NCBI GenBank assembly: GCA_032718565.1
Contig: JAVGVS010000021.1
Location: 4,430,047-4,494,046 of the forward strand
Reading direction: 5' to 3'
From: Distichodus sexfasciatus
Lineage: Eukaryota > Chordata > Actinopteri > Characiformes > Distichodontidae
Length of the DNA: 64,000 nucleotides
The number at the start of each line of letters is the position of its first letter. The stretch's first letter is position 1. Below are positions 55,977 through 64,000 of the stretch, piece by piece. Under the pieces are notes generated by a model. That model saw only the letters and a program-made list of their open reading frames with translations. It ran no database searches and was not told the origin of the DNA. Position numbers and translations under genes: made by a program.

Positions 55977-56475
55977 GTGAGTTCAGTAGTAAAGCAGGAC
56001 TGCATGGCACAGACCACCTGCAATGCCGTCTCGCTTCTCCGCCCTCTCAAAGCAGACAGCCCACTCCCCCGCCCCATTCTCCTAGCACATGCACGTTTTG
56101 TAGTAGAAGTGGAGGAAAGCGAGTGTGCAGAGAGAGAGGTGAATGTCCACATGATTTCAAGTAATGTTTGCCATGTAAACGCACTGGGTGCGAGTGCTTA
56201 CGGCTCGATGTGGAATGCAATCACTCACAAAAATGCTCCAGTTCAGTCAAGTCTTCCCCTCTTTTACAGACAAAACTCATATTTTAGCAACATTTAGTGT
56301 TCTACTCACTATACAGCTATTTACTTGATATTATTCCAGATGCACGTCCATCGCATTATTGTTATGCGGCTCCGAGTTGCGGCGCAGAGGATTGTGGAAA
56401 ATGTAGTTTTCTCCCAGAAAGAGAGAATATATCGAGATTGTGTATCGTGATATCGCTTAAAATATTATTTTAGGG
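55977..56475 (-). mobile_element. hAT-like element R, reverse copy
   Basis: Reverse relative of 33290-34190: ctatacagctatttacttga, gaggattgtggaaaatgtag, and the terminus gtgatatcgcttaaaatatt. The 106-codon plus frame over it is not a gene. Confidence 0.55.
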
Positions 56476-56801
56476 TTAGGGTCACCACCACAGCACAGCT
56501 GATGTAGGCAGGGCCCATGCTGACCCCTGTCCACCACAAAGGCGGCTACAGATGGGCGAAGAAATAGGACGCAATTTGTTGACTTGATCTCCACATTCCC
56601 CAGATTTCAGCTAATCGAGAAATTGTGCTGGAAAGACAAGTCTTTTCATAGAAGCTGACCTGACAACTTAGAGGAGCTAAAGGAATCTGCTGCTAACATT
56701 CACATTTACAGCATTTATCCAGAGTGACATACATTGTGGAGTTTGTGAGTTTGTGTGTTTCTCATTAGTATTCCTAAATGCAAATGAGCCCCTGAACGCG
56801 C
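56476..56801. other. Non-coding DNA with a SINE/LINE tail fragment
   Basis: ttacagcatttatccagagt at about 56707-56726 is the reverse of the conserved fish SINE/LINE tail; nothing else recognised. Confidence 0.35.
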
Positions 56802-57287
56802 CCCACTCTGGAAAAAATGAAATCTTAACAAGCCAGAAAATCTTAAAAAGAAAAAATAGATCTTGTTTTGTTTTTGTTTTTTTTTTAAGTATAACTGACT
56901 TGACTAGACTTGTATGTGTGAGATAAATAATCTAATTTTAAGAAACGTTGGCTGCAATTATCTTATTGAGAAAAATGTATTGGTTATAAGAACTTCTTAA
57001 CATGAAATAAGAAATTTAATTAAGAGAACTGAAAGGTTATCATGCTCTCCACTATGAGTTAAGAAATTCATGACAACTTTGCTTATTTTAAGAATACAAT
57101 GTATTATTAAAGTTAAAAGCATGGAAAAATGGAAAGATTTTTTTTCTTGTTTTAGGAGACCTTTACAAGATAAATTTTCTCACTATATTGGCAGATAATT
57201 TTGCTGGATTTTGGTACCTTTTTTCTTATTATCCTTTTCTTTTTCTTATTTTCTGACACTGATTTTTTGCAGTGTGGGGCTTAGGCA
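56802..57287. mobile_element. Non-autonomous DNA transposon, about 486 bp
   Basis: Left end ccccactctggaaaaaatga and right end ttttttgcagtgtgggg form an inverted repeat. The interior is strongly AT-rich with internal palindromes (aatctta, ttctta). Typical of a common fish hAT-like MITE. No clear target duplication. Confidence 0.6.
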
Positions 57288-58372
57288 GCACAGCAAGCGA
57301 TTAACTCATGAAAATAATCGACATGGCTACTGCTAACAGACCATCCATACAGCCATACATGTTCAAGACAACACTCCGCCGGTAGACTTCTTCATTGCGA
57401 TTCCTACACTAGCGCTTGCAAGAAAACATGGTGGATCAGGAAGCGCTAGCAGTTCTACATGTTGGGTGGATGTTCTCAGATAGGAGGGTGGAGTAGACCT
57501 AGAAGTAGGGGAGAAATCTAAACGACTTGTTTAAGCACAAGATTTCTGACATTTGCAAATAAATACTAACACAACTGACCATTCTTTATCAAACTTACAG
57601 TGTGTGTAGAGGCAGCGCAGGCAAAATGTCCAAAGAACAGAAAAGGCGATTAAAAAAAAAAAATTGTAATCTGTTCATCCCTAACATGTGGGTTTAAACT
57701 AAGGGTTTAAATCCAGTTAGAGTCATTTATTAAACCTCCACCAAATGAACATGGAAGATAAAAGTGTCTGATAAATATTATAAATGTAAATGTTATGGCT
57801 GATCGGTCTATGCTCATATAGCAGGGCATTCCAAATACTACACTCCTAATCTCTCCTCTCCTCTCTCTTTCTCTCTCTCTCTCTTCCCCTCTCTCCTTGG
57901 GCCAGATGTTGGCCACACTCCAGTGGTCGGGATTTTAACGTGCGATTCACGTGCATAGATAATTGAATGGCTTTATTTGCTAAGACAAGCGCTGTCTGAA
58001 ACATTTTCACCGGTTGATCCATCAACGTCTTTCTTTTAACTGCGTGCCCATGGGAACAATTAACCGTTAAATATGTACAAGCTTGCGAGGAGGAAAAAAA
58101 AAACGTATTCTGGGAATTCCCTCAGACGGGATGGAAGATAATGTGCGCTGATACGTGACCTGTGATTAGAATGGAATGAGGCAGTCTGGGAAAGCAGCTC
58201 TTCTTAGAAAGCTGCTGCATACAAGGAAATTTTGAACAGAAGAAATTTAATGTGGATGTAATCTAAAAACCTCCAGTAACCAGCTTTTAGTGAAATACAA
58301 AAGACATTAAGCTTGTGGGGAAGACAGAATTTAGCGAAGGCAAGAATACATAAGCCCCTCATGACTTTGTAC
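57288..58372. other. Intergenic DNA with a possible conserved segment
   Basis: A CT-rich run lies at 57848-57895. The sequence 57900-58100 is balanced in composition and repeat-free, so it is a candidate conserved non-coding element by appearance only. Confidence 0.3.
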
Positions 58373-58717
58373 CAGAGGTTGAGCAATATTGGTTTTTCAG
58401 GGCCGATATCGATACCAATTATTGCTAGTTAGCGTGGGCGATAACTGATATTTGTTTTAGTATTCCAAATTAAGCAGCAGCAGGCTGTGGTGAAGAAAGC
58501 AGAGCTGCTCAGCATGCCAATCAGAGACTGTTGTGGGCGGGACATTAAATGGAGCAGCGAGTCGAGAGCAAACAGCACAGAGTGAAGAGACTGCAGCGGA
58601 GCCACAGTAGCGCACCCTATAATTACTTAATATCAGCGATGCTCAAAATTAAACACAGATACTGATAATCTGCAAAATGCTGGATAATCCGCCTGGCAGA
58701 TAATTGGTCGATCCTTA
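58373..58717 (+). mobile_element. hAT-like non-autonomous element, 345 bp, perfect TSD
   Basis: Starts cagaggttgagcaatattgg and ends aattggtcgatcctta. Flanked by perfect 8-bp copies ctttgtac (58365-58372 and 58718-58725). No coding capacity. Confidence 0.85.
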
Positions 58718-58756
58718 CTTTGTACTGCACTGTAAAAATGTATTTTGTACAATTTG

Positions 58757-59009
58757 TGAAAGTAAGAGAATATTTGCCATTGTGAACACAGCACGGCACA
58801 ACAATGCACCTACTGCCCCACAACGCATTAAGACCTATCTGACTATTCGGCGCAGGAGGATTGTGTAGGAGCATTGGGAAGCTGAGGTGGGCAGTGGTTG
58901 TTAACTGCACATTGCTCACGAGTACCTCAGTGGTACCTTTACCGGTCCAGGAATCAAATCAGTGACTCTATCAATCAAAGACACAACTCCATCAGCGTTA
59001 CATTAGCAC
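58757..59009 (-). repeat. SINE family A, diverged reverse copy
   Basis: 3' end gaaagtaagagaatatttgc, body blocks in reverse (cgagtacctcagtggtacct, ttaccggtccagg) and a head near atcagcgttacattagc. More diverged than other copies, so probably older. Confidence 0.82.
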
Positions 59010-59076
59010 TTTTTAAAAGCTTAAAAAATTATTTCACCTGACAAAGACCAATTACAAGATAACTATGTAACAACCG

Positions 59077-59480
59077 GCAGGTGAACCCAAATGCAGAGTC
59101 AACAGAACCAGGTCGCAGACACAGGGGTAGATTGACGAAAAACCAAGAGTTCATTCAGGCAGAGGTCAGAACCAAAAAACACAGTCCACGAGCAAACAAA
59201 TCCAAATTGCCAGAAGCAGAGGGGTAATCCAGAAACCGAAAGCAAGGGTCAAAACCAAGGCAGGCAAACACAAAGAATGCTTGGTATGTCGCACTAGGCA
59301 TAACAATACTTCGCAGAGAATGGGTGTAAACGAAAGTTAAATACAGGTGACGTGGATGTGATTGGTTAAAATTCTGGTGACGCTGATCTGGTAGTCTGGG
59401 GTAATTGTGAAGATCTGGAATTGGAGTCCTGGGCAGATGGCCTTTCTGATGAGGTGGAGTCCTCCCGTGATCTGGGCTGG
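59077..59480. repeat. Interspersed repeat, possibly LTR-derived
   Basis: Purine-leaning sequence (gaacccaaatgcagagtcaa, ccacgagcaaacaaatcc, gcataacaatacttcgcaga) that resembles a repeat common in otophysan fish genomes. Termini and duplications are not clear. Confidence 0.35.
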
Positions 59481-60493
59481 GATCTTATAAACTATGTGTT
59501 TAGAATTATAAAAAACCTAATCTCAAACTGATAAAGCCTGTAAAAGCAAGACACTTTCACTTGAATGTCATTTTTGCAGCGCTTGCCTGTAGTTTCAGAG
59601 TATCCTGAGCGAGTGGACGGATGTGCAGCAGTCACTCTGAACTAAAATGCTGGCCACCAATCAGGCTTAGTGTGGAGAGAAGAGGAGTGATTTAGCCCAT
59701 TAAACTGCAGGGATAATTTGGTATCTCTGCTGAAAGAATTAGCTCTGGATTCGTGCCAGGATGCTGGGGTCAGAAACCGCTCTTACCATGGAGGACACAG
59801 AGTAAACTGTCATAGATTTTCAGATATCTGCGTGTTACTGTGCCATGTAAAGCAAAGCAACATGGATGTGTTTGACATCCAATAACATGCTGGGAGGCTA
59901 AAAAAAGCCAAATGTAGACACTTTTTCCCCCCCTGTACCACCTCCAACGCAGCTCCAAACACACACAGCTGGCATTTCATGGCCCTTCTTCTCATATTTT
60001 TGCCTCAATTACACAGAGCTGTGTGCCCAAAATGTCAGCCAGGATTAGAGAGGGAAAGGTCAGAGGCGCAATGCCAGAGCGAGCACCGGTACATCTCTGG
60101 TGGAGGGGGCATTTCTCTGCCCACTGTCCTGTCCTGTCCTGTATGCCCATGACACACACACACGCACTACTCACCACAGCGAGGGTGTGTGTGGGGGCGG
60201 GTGAGCACCACAGTTAGTGTGTTCCTGCATCGAGTCAGCGCCCTTGACGTGATTTTCTCAGACAGCAATGAAAATCGAACAGGCGCATGGCAGCAGTCTA
60301 TCACCGGTCAGTCTGCGTTCTGCAGTTCTAGTGAAAAATACACTATTAATACACAACCAATTAACTAACTAAATGTACTGATGTAATTAAGCGTCCAGAA
60401 ATTGGAACAGACCTGATAGACTAGTATGGAAAAATATACTACTTATGGCTGTTCTAAAATTTAAATCTCCTAGAGAAAAAATGATTAATTATA
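59481..60493. other. Intergenic DNA, nothing recognised
   Basis: Unique-looking sequence with short CA and GT patches near 60153 and 60186. No exon recognised. Confidence 0.35.
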
Positions 60494-61050
60494 CAGGGGC
60501 TGGGACGACTATTCGGCGCGGTCGATGACATTGATTACAAAAATTTTTCAGCATGGAATTTTAGTGTTGACACATTGTGTAAACGTTTCATAACGGCAAT
60601 GTGATAAATGTATTGTAAAGAAATCCCTTCGGGGGCTTGCCGTAGGTGGCAGCATAAGCTCGCTGCCCATCCGCCCCACCCAACCACACCCAGCCCTGCT
60701 TCAGTCTAACATAGAAATCCTACTGAATTTGAAGACCAAAATATGAATAGACAAATATTTCAAAAATTTCAAATATGCTATTATTCATATGCTTATGTAT
60801 GTTAATGAATAATGCTCTAATTAGCAGTGCAGTGTTTTAATAAAAAATGTTTTAATAAATACTGAAATGTTAATGAGAGAATTTCTGATTTTTGTGTGTG
60901 TGTGTGTGTGACGGTTGAATTGTTATATAACATAAGTAACTGGAAAATAACTGCTTATCAACACATTACATCATTAGTTGTTAGATTAGTCGAATAATCC
61001 AAAAATAATCTCTAGATTAATCGTTTAAAGAATAATCTTTGGGAAAGCAC
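60494..61050 (+). mobile_element. hAT-like element remnant
   Basis: Starts caggggctgggacgactatt; the right part has attagtcgaataatccaaaa and gattaatcgtttaaagaata, the expected inverse of such an element. Contains a (GT)n run at 60894-60910. The right boundary is approximate. Confidence 0.5.
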
Positions 61051-62171
61051 CAAACAAAATACTTAACTGCATCATTTAACTAACTGGATAATTAACAGTA
61101 ACATGCAATTAACTGTATAGTGGTTAATTGGATAATTGAATCAATATAAAATCCTGCCTATTAGAACATTTTGCACTCTTTATGTAATGAACGCTTAAAC
61201 AAGCAAACAAACAAGAAAACATCTAGAATATTCTTTAAAACCAGCAAGTACAAACTGATTTATTTATTTCAGGAGTTACAGTTTAATCTAAAACAACAAA
61301 TCCTACTGTGGTTCAAACACCGTACTGCATTATAAAAAATTCATAAATTACACCACAGGATTTACTGTAAACATAAATTATGCATTGCGCATTTATGAAA
61401 TGCATAAAGCAAACACCTTATAAACCAGAGTGTATATGTCAGAAGGGAGACTCAACCCAACATTTATTATCTACACATGAGGACCTATGAGGGAAGTGTC
61501 AAATGTAAAACATTTGTGAATCATCTATATCTTAACACTTTATGGTAATGCATATTACATCTTGTCCCTAAGAGAGGCAGCGAAAGTTGGAGGACGTAAG
61601 TGGGACAGAAGCAGACGTAGTGAGAACCGGCCAGTCAGTATCTGTGATCATGTCCAGTGTTATTCAAACTGGCCCGTTTCCAACAGCTTAGCGGGAAATG
61701 TTTTCATCCTGGTATAAACCATTGCACCCTGCAAAGACGGGCACCTCTTTAAACCTCTAAAAAACAGCTGTGTTTTGTGCTGTCTTACTCTGGCAAATAA
61801 CACTAAGTACAACATGAACACAGAACCACACAAACACAGAGCACAGACAACTCTGCCATTTTGCCATTTTCTCCCACCAAGATCCTTTAATAGACAAAGG
61901 CCTTAAATAGACACACCTGGGTATTGCCCAATCGCTAACCGCAGCAGGCTGGAGCAAGACTAAATAACAAGGCTCTGCTTCTTTAATGCAACAATAGCAC
62001 GCATTCAGTTGGGAGAGAGCTTACAAGAAAGCTGGGAAAGCAAAAGCTTCCTATTTCTGTAAGCTCAGGCTGAACCAAGGTGGACTGCAGAGGTGAGAAA
62101 CTTCACTGGTTGCTTTGATTACGGTTCAAAGAGTAACGATTCAACTAGAAAATGATTCTCAGTGCATCACA
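61051..62171. other. AT-rich intergenic DNA
   Basis: No gene recognised. 62090-62170 (gaggtgagaaacttcactgg) resembles a decayed Y terminus. Confidence 0.35.
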
Positions 62172-62326
62172 ATGGGGGTGCTGGTGGTTGATAGTGGAAG
62201 GATATTCACCTACAACTGAAATCCAGCTCTTATCGTTCTGCAAAAACAACCACCATTGTGCTCCTGACCTCAAGTTGCCTGTGTCTAGAAACTAGAATAA
62301 CCTCATAAATGCTGTAAATGTAAAGC
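62172..62326 (+). repeat. SINE family B-like, degraded copy
   Basis: Head ggtgctggtggttgatagtg and tail ataaatgctgtaaatgtaaa resemble family B. The conserved tail is mutated and the B box is lost. Confidence 0.4.
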
Positions 62327-62435
62327 AATACAAACCTAAACCTTGATTTGAACTGGAAGGTCTTATAAAGACCACAAGCCAAAATGTACCCCAATATTTG
62401 CTTTAAGCTTTTGGGCTGAGTGTTATGTTGCTCAC

Positions 62436-62767
62436 TCAGGGTGTGCAAAAAAAATCGCATCGAATCAAATTTTGATTCTTTCTCTGTCGATTGAAAATCG
62501 ATTCATGCAATCCAAAAAAAATGATTCATAACCCTAACCATAACCCCAAACCTAAACTACATCTGATTCAGTGTGATTTTTTGTTGTTGATCTGCCACGG
62601 TCAAATGGGAAAAGCAACTCAAAATTGTAATCTGGAAACAAACTCACCTAGTCTATGTATTAAATCGTGAATCGTTAATGAATCATGAATCGTTTTTTAA
62701 TAGAATTGTGAGCCCAAGAATCGGAATGGGAATCGAATACAGAGATTTTCTGAATCGTGCGCCCCTA
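62436..62767 (+). mobile_element. hAT-like non-autonomous element, 332 bp
   Basis: Starts tcagggtgtgcaaaaaaaat and ends ctgaatcgtgcgcccctа-type sequence (final bases gcgccccta). Flanking 8-bp copies are ttgctcac (62428-62435) and ttgcgcac (62768-62775), 7 of 8 matching. The interior is rich in gaatcg and attcat words. Non-coding. Confidence 0.8.
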
Positions 62768-63481
62768 TTGCGCACCTCCTCAAATGTTCATGCTGGGAAA
62801 AGAGCTGGGGTATGGTTTACTATTTAACTGTTTAGCTTTAATTATTTAGAAGAATAACAGTATGCTGTCATGTATAATCCAGTTTTTTAAAATAAAAGAT
62901 ACACTGATGCAGAATCCTTTTCACTTTTGCATCACAATGCATCGTACTTTCCTTGGGTCCACTGCATGGCAGCATTTACTGTTACTGCTTGGTAAATATT
63001 CCATTAAACATGCTGGCATTGCCAAGGGATATAATGTTAAAATTAAAGATTATTCAGCAAACACTCTCACCTGTCAGTATCCTGTGGCCGAAAATCCAGT
63101 TCCTTGAACAATTTGTTAAAGCGAGTTCCACACTAATTCACTCTCTCAGCAGTACCTTGGTCTTTCTCTCTTATTCTCCTCTGTGCTCCACCCCGCTGGC
63201 GATTCTCATCCTTCTACATGTCTACACGGTCCCCCTCTCCACTGCTCCTGCCAAGTTCATCTCTTCTTCCTGCCCGGCATGCTGCCATCGCCCCATGAAC
63301 CGCCTACCCGTGCCCAGTGCTAGCCACCAGCACTCCCGCTACTTACACTTCTTCTGCCTCTTTTCATACTGTTTGCCCTTCATGAGAAAGCTGTTTTTTC
63401 ACTCAATGTGACACTTTGGTAGTGCACTCCATTGTTTTATCAGTAAATAATATAAATCTGTATTAAAATGTGTGTGTGTGT
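62768..63481. other. Intergenic DNA, nothing recognised
   Basis: CT-rich from about 63150 to 63370. The 152-codon plus frame shows no recognised domain. (GT)n at 63470-63481. Confidence 0.35.
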
Positions 63482-63625
63482 GCATTCGCCCTGTGTTCAA
63501 ATCACAGGACAGTAAAGGTACCACTGAGGTAATCATCAGCAAGGTACCGTTCCCGCGCACTGCGCCCCGGACATTGCCCATGTCAGCTGCCCACTGCTCC
63601 TTCACGGATGGGTCAAATGCAGAGG
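63482..63625 (+). repeat. SINE family A, truncated at both ends
   Basis: Starts in the head (gcattcgccctgtgttcaaa) and stops at gtcaaatgcagagg, exactly where a Mermaid/DANA-like SINE begins. The latter probably inserted here or replaced the 3' end. Confidence 0.8.
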
Positions 63626-63626
63626 C

Positions 63627-64000
63627 ATGTATGTATTTAACGCTGCCACCGCACAGCAAGAAGGTCTTGAGTTTGATCCCCAGGTTGCCACAGGGCCTTT
63701 CCGTGTGGAGTTTGCATGCTTTCGCCGTGTTCGCTGTGTTCAAATTGACACACCCGGAGGCAACCCATGCCTCTGGGTGCTCCGGTTTCTGCCAACAGTC
63801 CAAAAGCATGCAAAATAGGTTGATTGGTGACTCTGAGTTGGCCCCACAAGGTGTGAATGTGAGTGTGATTCTGTGAGTGTGTGTGTGCCCTGCAGTGTGT
63901 TGGCGCCTGCCCAGGGTTGATCCCCACCTTGCGTCCGTAGTTCCCAGGGTAGGCTCTGGTGCCCTCCCCACCACGACCCCAGTTGGGATTAAGCGGTTCG
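63627..64000 (+). repeat. Mermaid/DANA/AFC-like SINE, plus copy, cut by the window end
   Basis: Head acagcaagaaggtcttgagt with B-box-like gtttgatccc, body gtgtggagtttgcatgcttt, gggtgctccggtttctgcca and caaaagcatgcaaaatagg, and 3' end gggattaagcggttc. The copy contains a small extra segment near 63735-63770. The minus open frame of 191 codons is its shadow. Confidence 0.8.

Noticed and set aside
774..63625. True tRNA genes
   Set aside because: Every A/B-box pair I found belongs to a SINE head; none folds into a complete cloverleaf with a matching acceptor stem by eye.
63399..63974. 191-codon minus-strand open frame
   Set aside because: It is the antisense shadow of two SINEs (63482-63625 and 63627-64000).

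Overview
The window is vertebrate nuclear DNA, almost certainly from a teleost fish. It carries two exons of one protein-coding gene in a very large amount of non-coding DNA packed with fish-type transposable elements: tRNA-headed SINEs, many hAT-like non-autonomous elements with 8-bp target-site duplications, Tc1/mariner elements, palindromic MITEs, solo LTRs, and long CA/GA/CT/TTG simple repeats. There is no bacterial, phage or plasmid content and no operon or CRISPR structure. An otophysan (characin/catfish-like) fish is a guess from repeat flavour only.

The gene is usp54 on the minus strand. Its first coding exon is 34750-34896 (ATG to a phase-0 GTAAGA donor, carrying the USP Cys box) and the next is 8761-8853 (93 bp, phase 0 on both sides). 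The intron between them is 25.9 kb. The remaining exons should lie beyond base 1. The 5' side (34.9-49.3 kb) probably holds the 5'UTR intron(s); two CpG-dense blocks at 47.94-48.26 kb and 49.14-49.30 kb flank a (TTG)26 array and are the best promoter candidates. From 49.3 kb to the end I see no convincing exon.

Layout: 1-8.76 kb, usp54 intron with SINEs, an hAT-like element split by an 861-bp solo LTR, and microsatellites; 8.76-8.85 kb, exon; 8.85-34.75 kb, the large intron with a 1.25-kb polypurine tract containing a perfect hairpin, a Tc1-like transposon split by an hAT element (23.4-25.7 kb), and a nested hAT stack (28.1-29.1 kb); 34.75-34.94 kb, first coding exon; 35-47.9 kb, a foldback element, a second LTR candidate, SINEs and hAT copies; 47.8-49.3 kb, CpG-rich candidate promoter; 49.3-64 kb, interspersed repeats with some unique, possibly conserved non-coding DNA.

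I did not find an undescribed gene system. The unusual content is structural: nested and datable transposon insertions, strand-asymmetric purine/pyrimidine DNA, large inverted repeats, and inverted SINE pairs around the usp54 exons. Family names for repeats are limited to superfamily level; letters (A, B, C, G, M, P, R, W, X, Y, Z) are labels used only here to link copies.
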